64,000 nt of DNA from assembly GCA_032464575.1 (NCBI GenBank), contig JAWDKM010000003.1, positions 552,408 through 616,407 on the forward strand, read 5' to 3'. The DNA comes from Pontivivens sp032464575 (GTDB taxonomy: Bacteria; Pseudomonadota; Alphaproteobacteria; Rhodobacterales; Rhodobacteraceae). This document shows positions 25,040-32,137 of this stretch, piece by piece. The notes beneath the pieces are model-generated. The model saw nothing but the letters and a program-made list of their open reading frames with translations. It did no database searches and was not told the DNA's origin. The number at the start of each line of letters is the position of its first letter. The first letter of the stretch is position 1. A program made the translations under genes and the position numbers.

Positions 25040-26958
25040 CAGTCCATCACGTGGGGCAGAATAGTCCGCGCGACCTGGCGTGCGCCGTGAATCGACAGGT
25101 GGTCGTCATCGAAATAGTAGGACACGCCATTCCGGCCGGCGAAACACCGATCCACGGAGCAGAAGATCTCCGTCGGGTCGATCAGCGTGAAGTTGTCCGG
25201 CAGGTCCGCGCGGTGGGTCCGGTCGAAGCGGGTCCGGTCGTCCCACCATGCGCGGGTGACGCCCAGGATCTCGCCGTTGCGGTCGAGATAGTCGCGATAG
25301 ACCAGCTCCTCGATCGGTGCGGGCAGCTCCGGCACCTGCGACAGCATCACGACCTGCTTGGTCTGGGAGAGCGTCAGGATCAGCTCGTGCAGCGAGCGGA
25401 CGATGGAATTGCGGTGCGCCTCGTCGAATTCGTTGGGCAGGGCGGGCCAGACCTCCTCGTGCCGGCCGGACAGGTAGAGGTTGAGCCGGTAACCGAGGAC
25501 GACATGGGTGATCTCATCGTCCGCCAGGATCAGATCGACCACGTCCTTCACCCAGTTCACGCAGCTCAGGCTCATGCCGCCCTCGTTGGAGAAGGGCGGC
25601 CCGCAGGCCGAGCGGCTGAACTGGCGGACGCCGGTGCCGTAGGGGCGCAGTTCCTCGGCCAGCGCGAAGGCGAGCTCTGCGGAGTGGCTGTCGCCCAGCA
25701 CCGCGACACGCACGTCCTCCTCGAAGAAGGTGCAGCTCTCGGTCGCGGCGGCGTCCTCGTGCCGGGTAAGGTAGCAAGCTTCGTGCATCGGGCTGCGCTC
25801 GGTGCTGGCGAGATAGGCCCGCTGCATCGGCGTGAGGTTCATCCAGCGCGGGTTGTACGCGACATGGGTCGCGACGACGCCGACGGCCACGACGACGATG
25901 CTCGCCCCCACGGTCGCCGTGAAGACGTCGGCCCGGTTGGCGAAGTAGGGGATGCGCTTGCGGCGGAAGGGCTGCTCGACGAAATGCCAGGACAGCCAGG
26001 CGGCGAACAGGGTCAGGAGCGTGAGGACCACCATGGTCGAGCCGTTGGGCGCGCCCAGCATCCGGATGCGCGCGAAGGCGAAGATCGGCTGATGCCAGAG
26101 ATAGGCGCTGTAGCTGATGAGCCCGATCGCGACGAAGGGCTTCTGCGAGAGGATCCGCCCGGCCAGCGTGCGTTCGGAGGCGAAGAGGATGATGAGCGCG
26201 GTCCCCGTCACCGGCAGGAGGCCCAGCATGCTTTGCATCGGCGTGTGGGGGCCCAAGAGGACGAAGGATGCGATCACCAGCGCGAGGCCGAGCGCGGCGA
26301 GCCATTCGTGCCGGCCCTGGCCGTACTTGCGCTGGATCAGCGCGCAGGCGGCCCCGGCCAGCAGCTCCCAGCCGCGGAAGGGCAGCAGGTAGAAATCGGC
26401 CTCGGGCAGGGTGCGCCAGCCGATCTCGCTGATGAAGAATCCGGCGAAGAGCAGTACGATCACCGTCTGGGTGAGCTGCGGCCGCGCATGGCGCCACAGC
26501 AGCAGCAGGAGGATCGGGAACAGGAGGTAGAATTGCTCCTCGACCGCAAGGCTCCAGGTGTGGAGCAGCGGCTGCTCCTCGGCCGCCGGCATGAAGTAGT
26601 CGGTCTTGAAAAAGAACAGGACGTTCGACAGGAAGAGCGGGACGGCGATCAGGCTATGGCCGTAATCCTCGAGCTGCGGCGGGATCATCCAGGCGTAGGC
26701 GAAGGGCACCGTCACCGCGAGCATCACGGCCAGCGCGGGAAGGATCCGCCGGGCGCGACGCTCGTAGAACTTGGCAAGGGAGAAGCGCCCCTTGTCTATG
26801 TCCTCCATCAGGATCGCGGTGATCAGGTACCCGGAGATGACGAAGAAGATGTCGACCCCCAGAAAGCCGCCGGGCAGCAGCGAAAACTCGGCGTGGAAAA
26901 CGATGACGGGCAGAACTGCGAACGCGCGCAGTCCGTCGATCTCCCTGCGGTGCAACAT
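25039..26958 (-). CDS. Membrane O-acyltransferase with SGNH domain (copy 2)
   Basis: 639 residues from ATG 26958 (MLHRREIDGLRAFAVLPVIV). Same layout as copy 1: acyltransferase-3 membrane domain (GFLGVDIFFVISGYLITAIL, FYERRARRILPALAV, LLHTWSLAVEEQFYLLFPIL) and C-terminal SGNH domain with VAVLGDSHSAELAFALAEEL and FDDDHLSIHGARQVART. The near-equal length and tandem position indicate duplication followed by divergence. A modified envelope sugar is the likely substrate; no polysaccharide gene cluster is next to it. Confidence 0.92.
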   Translation of the reverse strand: MLHRREIDGLRAFAVLPVIVFHAEFSLLPGGFLGVDIFFVISGYLITAILMEDIDKGRFSLAKFYERRARRILPALAVMLAVTVPFAYAWMIPPQLEDYGHSLIAVPLFLSNVLFFFKTDYFMPAAEEQPLLHTWSLAVEEQFYLLFPILLLLLWRHARPQLTQTVIVLLFAGFFISEIGWRTLPEADFYLLPFRGWELLAGAACALIQRKYGQGRHEWLAALGLALVIASFVLLGPHTPMQSMLGLLPVTGTALIILFASERTLAGRILSQKPFVAIGLISYSAYLWHQPIFAFARIRMLGAPNGSTMVVLTLLTLFAAWLSWHFVEQPFRRKRIPYFANRADVFTATVGASIVVVAVGVVATHVAYNPRWMNLTPMQRAYLASTERSPMHEACYLTRHEDAAATESCTFFEEDVRVAVLGDSHSAELAFALAEELRPYGTGVRQFSRSACGPPFSNEGGMSLSCVNWVKDVVDLILADDEITHVVLGYRLNLYLSGRHEEVWPALPNEFDEAHRNSIVRSLHELILTLSQTKQVVMLSQVPELPAPIEELVYRDYLDRNGEILGVTRAWWDDRTRFDRTHRADLPDNFTLIDPTEIFCSVDRCFAGRNGVSYYFDDDHLSIHGARQVARTILPHVMD

Positions 26959-27009
26959 GGACCGGCCTGTAAATTCTCGTGTCAAAATGCGCCAGCGACG
27001 GGGGCTCCG

Positions 27010-27055
27010 CTGGCGAAAGATTCGCCAGGTAAGTAAAACACAACTTAAACTTGTG
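27010..27055. promoter_or_regulatory. Two inverted repeats between divergent acyltransferase genes
   Basis: CTGGCGAA-AGA-TTCGCCAG (27010-27028) and the odd-centred palindrome CACAACTTAAACTTGTG (27039-27055, CACAAnTTnAAnTTGTG). They lie 52-97 bases upstream of acyltransferase copy 2 and could be regulator sites or a leader hairpin. Confidence 0.4.
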
Positions 27056-27159
27056 ATGTCCCGTGTTCTGGCCATGCCATCGGGATCGTGCCAAGGATGT
27101 GGCTGATGGGCCGCGCTTTTTTCCGAAATGACCTTACGTAACTGCTTGAGACCACAGTG

Positions 27160-28035
27160 ATGCAGCTTCGCCACGTCGCCCGCGAGATTTCCTATGCCAA
27201 CTCCGCCCGCACCCGGGGCGGGCGCGCCATGATCCGCACGCTGGAGAACCTGACCGGCCGGCCGGGCCTGATCCGGCGGGCCCGGGGCTACGAGCGCGAG
27301 GTCGCGCAGGGCCGCGACTTCTGGTCGGTGATGGTCGAGCGCTACGGGCTCGGCCTCGACGTGATCGGCGGCAGCCTCGACGCCATCCCGCGCGAGGGAC
27401 CGCTTGTCGTCATATCGAACCATCCGTTCGGCATCCTCGACGGGCTGATCATGGGGCATATCCTGCAGGAGACGCGCAGCGACTTCCGCATCATCGCGCA
27501 TCAGGTCTTCCAGAAGGCGGAGGATCTCAACCAGATCATCCTGCCCATCAGCTTCGACGAGACGAAGGAGGCGCAGCGGCTCAACCTCGAGACGCGCAAG
27601 ACGGCGCTGAACTACCTCAGGGACGGCGGCTGCATCGGGATCTTTCCCGGCGGGACGGTGTCGACGGCGGCGCGGCCGCGGGGCATCCCGCTCGACCCGC
27701 GCTGGCGGACCTTCACGGCGAAGATGATCGCGAAGTCGGCGGCGGCGGTGGTGCCGGTCTACTTCCACGGGGCGAATTCGCGGCGGTTCCAGGTGGCGTC
27801 GCACCTGCACTACACGCTGCGGATGGCGCTCCTGATCTCCGAGTTCAAGGCACGGGTCGGCGGCGCGGTGCCGGTGGTGATCGGCGAGCCGCTCGACCGG
27901 GCGGAGATCGACGCGCGCGCCGGCAATCCGCGTGAGCTGATGGACTGGTTGCGCGCGCAGACCTACGCGCTGTCGCCGACGCCGATCCCCAATCTCGGCT
28001 TCGGCTACGAGTTCGAGGAGAAGAACACGCGCTGA
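27160..28035 (+). CDS. Lysophospholipid acyltransferase family protein
   Basis: 291 residues from ATG 27160. The acyltransferase motif is a variant NHPFGILDGLIMG (usual NHxxxxD, here NHP..LDG), followed by IGIFPGGTVSTAARPRGIPL, the glycerophosphate-binding block, and VVPVYFHGANSRRFQVASHL. Related alphaproteobacterial proteins act in membrane lipid synthesis, including ornithine-lipid-type acylation, but the acceptor cannot be read from sequence. It is divergent from the O-acyltransferase pair. Confidence 0.88.
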   Translation: MQLRHVAREISYANSARTRGGRAMIRTLENLTGRPGLIRRARGYEREVAQGRDFWSVMVERYGLGLDVIGGSLDAIPREGPLVVISNHPFGILDGLIMGHILQETRSDFRIIAHQVFQKAEDLNQIILPISFDETKEAQRLNLETRKTALNYLRDGGCIGIFPGGTVSTAARPRGIPLDPRWRTFTAKMIAKSAAAVVPVYFHGANSRRFQVASHLHYTLRMALLISEFKARVGGAVPVVIGEPLDRAEIDARAGNPRELMDWLRAQTYALSPTPIPNLGFGYEFEEKNTR

Positions 28036-28116
28036 TGCCTCGTCGGCGCTGGCTTCCCACTCACCGTCCCTGCCGCAGTGCCGGGACCGCCCAGAGCGTG
28101 GCGTAAGTCATCCAAA

Positions 28117-28148
28117 GGCCCCGGATCAAGTCCGGGGCGGTATCAAGT
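28117..28148. repeat. CCCCGG-type extragenic palindrome
   Basis: GGCCCCGGATCAAGTCCGGG then GCGGTATCAAGT. It shares the palindrome and the GCGGTATCAAGT tail with the unit at 14877-14907, differing only in the spacer, and is the clearest sign that these units are a dispersed family. Confidence 0.75.
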
Positions 28149-28216
28149 AGAAGCACCCTTCCGCCCGGCGGCACCGTCGGGCCGCGCCCGCCCGGGCCTA
28201 CGGCCGTTATCCTGCA

Positions 28217-28237
28217 AAACCGTCCACCGGACGGTTT
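28217..28237. repeat. Perfect 9-base-arm hairpin
   Basis: AAACCGTCC, loop ACC, GGACGGTTT. It lies about 180 bases after the lysophospholipid acyltransferase gene. It could be a terminator or an extragenic palindrome; only one copy is visible in the window. Confidence 0.55.
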
Positions 28238-28439
28238 CCGGGAAGCCGGATCACCCTCCCCCAGGAGGGCGTGTTGGTGATGTCGGACATCGAAGCAGCC
28301 ACATGAATGCTCGAGAGCGCGAGCATATCAATCCCGTCCCGCGAGCGCCCTCCAGGTCGGGCGCGGCCCTCAGCGCTCAGCCGAGATTGATCCTCCGGTC
28401 GTGGTCCATTAGTTAGCGCCTACTTATGGAGAGACCGAA

Positions 28440-29465
28440 ATGAGCAAGACCGTCGCGATCATCGGGGCCAGCGGCTATACCGGCGCCGAACTGATCCGCC
28501 TCATCGCCACTCATCCCGACCTGGAAATCGGCGCCCTGTGCGCCGACCGGAAGGCCGGGATGCGTCTGGCCGAGGTCTTTCCGCACCTGCGCCATCTCGA
28601 CCTGCCGGAGCTGACGAAGGTCGATGCCGTCGACTGGTCCGGCATCGACCTCGCCTTCGCGGCCCTGCCGCACGGCACCTCGCAGGAGATCGTGGCGAGC
28701 ATTCCCGAGCGCGTAAAGGTCATCGACCTCTCCGCCGGGTTCCGCCTGTCGGACACCGCCGTCTACGAACGCTGGTACGGCGATGCGCACCGCGCGCCGG
28801 AGCTGCAGAAGACCGCCGTCTACGGTCTCAGCGAGTTCTACCGGGACGACATCGCGAGCGCGCGGCTCGTCGCGGGCACCGGCTGCAATGCCGCGACCGG
28901 CATGTTCGCGATCCTGCCGCTGCTACAGGCGGGCGTGATCGACCCCGACGAGATCATCATCGACATGGTCTGCGGCGTCTCCGGTGCGGGCCGTGCGGCC
29001 AAGGAAGCGATGCTGCACTCCGAGGTCAGCGAGGGCACCCATGCCTACGGCCTGCCGCAGCACCGCCATACCTCCGAGTTCGACGAGCAGTTCGGCAAGG
29101 CCGCCGGGCGGCCCGTCGAGGTCACCTTCACCCCGCACCTGATGCCCGCCAATCGCGGCATCCTCGCCACCTGCCATGTGCGCGGTGAGGCGGACGAGAT
29201 CCACGCCACGCTCGCCGAACGCTACGGCCCCGAACCGTTCTGCGAGGTCCTGCCGATGGGCGAGGCGCCGGCGACGCGGCATGTGCGCGGCTCCAACTTC
29301 GTGCATGTAGGTGTCGTGGGCGACCGGCGGCCGGGGCGGGTGCGGGTCTTTGCCGCTCTCGATAATCTGACCAAGGGGTCTTCCGGTCAGGCGGTACAGA
29401 ACGCAAATCTGATGCTGGGACTGGATGAGACCGCGGGCCTGATGCTCGCGCCGCTGTTCCCGTAA
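28440..29465 (+). CDS. argC: N-acetyl-gamma-glutamyl-phosphate reductase
   Basis: Third step of arginine synthesis: NADPH reduction of N-acetylglutamyl phosphate. 341 residues. The Rossmann motif is IIGASGYTGAELIRLIATHP, the catalytic cysteine is in VAGTGCNAATGMFAILPLLQ, and EVTFTPHLMPANRGILATCH follows. The ATG at 28440 has GGAGAG upstream. The ccmE gene follows after 10 bases, so they are likely co-transcribed although unrelated in function. Confidence 0.97.
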   Translation: MSKTVAIIGASGYTGAELIRLIATHPDLEIGALCADRKAGMRLAEVFPHLRHLDLPELTKVDAVDWSGIDLAFAALPHGTSQEIVASIPERVKVIDLSAGFRLSDTAVYERWYGDAHRAPELQKTAVYGLSEFYRDDIASARLVAGTGCNAATGMFAILPLLQAGVIDPDEIIIDMVCGVSGAGRAAKEAMLHSEVSEGTHAYGLPQHRHTSEFDEQFGKAAGRPVEVTFTPHLMPANRGILATCHVRGEADEIHATLAERYGPEPFCEVLPMGEAPATRHVRGSNFVHVGVVGDRRPGRVRVFAALDNLTKGSSGQAVQNANLMLGLDETAGLMLAPLFP

Positions 29466-29475
29466 GGAGAGACCG

Positions 29476-29910
29476 ATGCCCATGAGCCCCCGCAAACGCC
29501 GCCGCGTGCAACTCGTCGCCCTGGGCGGCGTCCTGCTGGCCGCGGCCTCCGGGCTCATCGTCGTGGCGATCGGGGAGGGGGCGCAGTTCTTCCGCCTGCC
29601 GTCGGAGATCGTGGAGAACCCGCCCGCGGCCGGTCAGACCATTCGCCTCGGCGGTCTGGTCAAGGAGGGATCTTGGGAGCGGGGCGACATCCACTTCTTC
29701 ACCGTGACGGATACCGAGACGGATATCCGTGTGACCTTCACCGGCATCGTGCCCGACCTCTTCGCCGAGGGTGCGGACACCATCGTGACGGGGCGGATGG
29801 AGGGTGATCTCTTCCGGGCCGACGAGGTGCTCGCCAAGCACGACGAGGAGTACCGGCCCAAGGAGCTCACCGACGCGTTCGAGGAGCGGGGCATCGAGCT
29901 CACCAACTGA
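29476..29910 (+). CDS. ccmE: Cytochrome c maturation heme chaperone CcmE
   Basis: 144 residues: short cytosolic tail (PRKRRR), one transmembrane helix (LVALGGVLLAAASGLIVVAI) and a periplasmic OB-fold (TIRLGGLVKEGSW, IRVTFTGIVPDLFAEG). The heme-attachment histidine is in LAKHDEEYRPKEL. It passes heme from CcmC to the ligation complex. No other ccm gene is nearby; the c-type cytochrome at 59.9 kb would need this system. Confidence 0.96.
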   Translation: MPMSPRKRRRVQLVALGGVLLAAASGLIVVAIGEGAQFFRLPSEIVENPPAAGQTIRLGGLVKEGSWERGDIHFFTVTDTETDIRVTFTGIVPDLFAEGADTIVTGRMEGDLFRADEVLAKHDEEYRPKELTDAFEERGIELTN

Positions 29911-29914
29911 TCCA

Positions 29915-29936
29915 CGATCTTTCGCCCGAAAGATCG
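29915..29936 (+). terminator. Perfect hairpin after ccmE
   Basis: Ten-base arms CGATCTTTCG and CGAAAGATCG with a 2-base centre, 5 bases after the ccmE stop codon. No long T-run. Confidence 0.6.
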
Positions 29937-29972
29937 TCCAAAATCTACGGTCGGAGACTTTCCACCGCGCCG

Positions 29973-29987
29973 TTAACCGCGTTTCAA
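29973..29987 (+). promoter_or_regulatory. CtrA-like site upstream of the lysis genes
   Basis: TTAA-CCGCGTT-TCAA matches the CtrA consensus TTAA-N7-TTAA except for one base in the second half. It is 55 bases before the endolysin start. In Rhodobacter capsulatus the gene-transfer-agent release genes depend on CtrA. Confidence 0.45.
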
Positions 29988-30041
29988 GCCCTTTGCTGCA
30001 TCCTTTCACCTTTCCTTAAAGCATTTTCGGAAGGGCGTTTG

Positions 30042-30656
30042 ATGGACAGGATTGACGAGATGATCGCGGGCATTCTTGCCCGCGAGGGCGGGTTCGTGGA
30101 CGATCCGCACGATCCCGGCGGGGCCACGAACCATGGCGTGACGATCCACACGATGCGGCGGCTGGGCCTCGACCTGGACGGCGACGGCGACGTGGATGTC
30201 ACGGACGTGCGCCTCCTGCCGGTGGAGCGCGCCGCCGCGATCTTCCGCCGCGACTATTTCGAGGCGCCCGGGATCGGGCGGCTGCCCGCGCCGGTGCAGG
30301 AAGCGGTCTTCGACATGTATGTGAACGCGGGCAGCCGGGCGGTGCGGCTCCTGCAGAGCCTGGTTGCGAAGTTCGGCGAGCCCGTGGCGATCGACGGTGT
30401 CATCGGCCCGCTGACCGCTGCCGCCGCACACCGGGCCGCGGCGGAGATCGGCGGCGACCGGCTCAACGACGCCTACGGCGTCGAGCGGCGCAACTGGTAC
30501 TACGCGCTCGCCGACCGACGTCCGACCAGCCGCAAATACGCGCGGCGCCGCGACGGCGGCAAGGGCGGCTGGATCGTCCGGGCCGAGGAGTTCATCCACC
30601 CCCGCTGGCATCTTACCGACGCCCAGCACCGCGCACGGGTGTCGGCATGGGCGTGA
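30042..30656 (+). CDS. Holin-associated N-acetylmuramidase (GH108-type endolysin)
   Basis: About 204 residues from ATG 30042 (GGAAGGG 7 bases upstream). Glycoside-hydrolase-108 signature at the N-terminus: ILAREGGFVDDPHDPGGATN followed by HGVT, with the catalytic glutamate in REGG. Then FEAPGIGRLPAPVQEAVFDM and a C-terminal peptidoglycan-binding-like half (AIDGVIGPLT). An aspartate-rich DGDGDVDVTD insert resembles a calcium-binding loop. It overlaps the downstream holin gene by 10 bases. The pair corresponds to the lysis module used to release gene transfer agents in Rhodobacterales. Confidence 0.9.
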   Translation: MDRIDEMIAGILAREGGFVDDPHDPGGATNHGVTIHTMRRLGLDLDGDGDVDVTDVRLLPVERAAAIFRRDYFEAPGIGRLPAPVQEAVFDMYVNAGSRAVRLLQSLVAKFGEPVAIDGVIGPLTAAAAHRAAAEIGGDRLNDAYGVERRNWYYALADRRPTSRKYARRRDGGKGGWIVRAEEFIHPRWHLTDAQHRARVSAWA

Positions 30657-31162
30657 GCGGCGCGATCATCGGCACCGCCGCCCGCGGCGTCGGCGAGGCG
30701 ATCACCGGCGTGGCCGAGGTCTTTACCGAGAACCGCACGGCCCGCGCCGAGCAGGAGCATCGGGAGCATCTGGCCGCCCTCGCCCAGCACGGGGCGGAGT
30801 TCGGGCACAACCGCACATGGTTCGACGCGGCGATCGATGGGCTCAACCGCCTGCCGCGCCCGGCCATGGCGCTCGGTACCATGGGGCTCTTCGCCTATGC
30901 GATGCAGGACCCTTTGGGGTTCGCGGCGCGGATGCAGGGGCTCGCGCTGGTGCCCGATCCGCTCTGGTGGCTGATGGGCGCGGTGGTGAGCTTCTATTTC
31001 GGCGCGCGCGAACTGCACCACATCCGCATGCGCCGCCTTGCCCCCGACACCCAGTCCGTCGCCCGGGTCGCGGCGACCGTCGAGGCGCTGGAGGAGGCGC
31101 GCCGCCCCGCGCCGCCGGCCGACGAGAACCCGGTCGTCGCCGAGTGGCGCGCCGGGCGCTGA
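30647..31162 (+). CDS. Holin of the gene-transfer-agent type (3TM family)
   Basis: 171 residues. A glycine-rich N-terminus (GVSGAIIGTAARGVGEAITG) precedes a charged stretch with HREHLAALAQHGAEFGHNRT, then hydrophobic segments PAMALGTMGLFAYAMQ and LWWLMGAVVSFYFGAREL, matching the Rhodobacterales GTA holin family. The protein would form membrane lesions letting the overlapping endolysin reach the wall. No GTA capsid genes are in this window, which fits the known separation of lysis and structural clusters. Confidence 0.88.
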   Translation: MGVSGAIIGTAARGVGEAITGVAEVFTENRTARAEQEHREHLAALAQHGAEFGHNRTWFDAAIDGLNRLPRPAMALGTMGLFAYAMQDPLGFAARMQGLALVPDPLWWLMGAVVSFYFGARELHHIRMRRLAPDTQSVARVAATVEALEEARRPAPPADENPVVAEWRAGR

Positions 31163-31270
31163 ATGCGTGCGGTCCCGCCCGACCCGGCGGGGCCGCTTTG
31201 TTCCGGACACAATACTTCCTTTGACCGGCGCCCGCGGCCTCCCTTTCCTGTCCATGAGAGGGAGAGGCGG

Positions 31271-32137
31271 ATGGCGCGCTACGACTGCGACTGGGTGGAT
31301 GCCTTCACCGACCGGGCTTTCGGCGGCAATGGCTGCGTGGTGGTGCACGGGGCCGGAGACATGGGCTTGGAGGATCGCCTGGCCCTGGTGCGGGAGACGA
31401 GCCTGAGCGAATGCGCCTATCTCGTGCCCAGCGACACCGCCGATTTCGGGGCGCGATACTACCTGCCGACGCGGGAGATCCCGCTCGCGGGCCATCCGAC
31501 CATCGCCACCGTCGCCTCTCTGATGCACCGCGGCGCGGTCGCGGCGGGCGACCGCTTCACGCTGGAGGTCGGCGCCGGCGTCCTGCCGATCCACATCCAT
31601 CCCGACGGCTGGATCGAGATGACGCAGCCCGCGCCCACCTTCGGCTCGACCTTCGCCCCCGAGCGGATCGCCGCGATCTACGGCCTCGCGGCGGAGGAGG
31701 TCGTGGGCGCGCCGCAGGTCGTCTCCACCGGCACACCGTTCTGCGTGACGCTGCTGGGCTCGCTCGACGCGGTGCGGCACGCACGGCTCGATCGCCAAGC
31801 GCTGACCGCATGGCAGGCGGACAGCGGGCAGGGGCACATCGAGCCGTATCTGGTCTGTCTGGAAGGCGTGGACGGTGGCGATACCTTCGCGCGGCTGCTG
31901 ATGCTTCCCCCCGAACAGGCCGAAGATCCGTTCACCGGGTCCGCGACAGGCTGTGCGGCCGCGTGGCTGTGGCATCACGGGCATCTCGCCACGCCCGGCT
32001 ACGTGGCAGAGCAGGGCCACGGGCTCGGCCGGCCGGGACAGGCGCGTGTCTGCGTCCTCGGCCCGCGCGATGCCATCGGGGGGGTGCGTGTCGCGGGCCG
32101 GGCGCATGTGCTGATGTCAGGGGCGCTCCACCTCTGA
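31271..32137 (+). CDS. PhzF-family isomerase
   Basis: 288 residues from ATG 31271 (GGAGAGG upstream). PhzF fold with two similar halves: WVDAFTDRAFGGNGCVVVHG, the catalytic-glutamate block ETSLSECAYLVPS, YYLPTREIPLAGHPTIATVA, and EDPFTGSATGCAAAWLWHHG in the C-terminal half. Family members isomerise or epimerise small carboxylic acids; the substrate here is unknown. The 3' end overlaps the convergent glycosyltransferase gene by 21 bases. Confidence 0.92.
   Translation: MARYDCDWVDAFTDRAFGGNGCVVVHGAGDMGLEDRLALVRETSLSECAYLVPSDTADFGARYYLPTREIPLAGHPTIATVASLMHRGAVAAGDRFTLEVGAGVLPIHIHPDGWIEMTQPAPTFGSTFAPERIAAIYGLAAEEVVGAPQVVSTGTPFCVTLLGSLDAVRHARLDRQALTAWQADSGQGHIEPYLVCLEGVDGGDTFARLLMLPPEQAEDPFTGSATGCAAAWLWHHGHLATPGYVAEQGHGLGRPGQARVCVLGPRDAIGGVRVAGRAHVLMSGALHL

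Larger units (their letters stand above)
28036..28439. other. 404-base gap with repeats, no gene recognised
   Basis: Holds a CCCCGG-type palindrome at 28117-28148 and a perfect hairpin at 28217-28237 (AAACCGTCC-ACC-GGACGGTTT). A plus-strand open frame through the second element (reading CKTVHRTVSG) looks like a by-product of the repeat rather than a protein. The argC promoter should be near the right end. Confidence 0.55.

Noticed and set aside
28078..28416. A 112-codon plus-strand open frame before argC
   Set aside because: It runs through two palindromic repeats and has low-complexity Pro/Arg/Ser content; more likely a by-product of the repeats.
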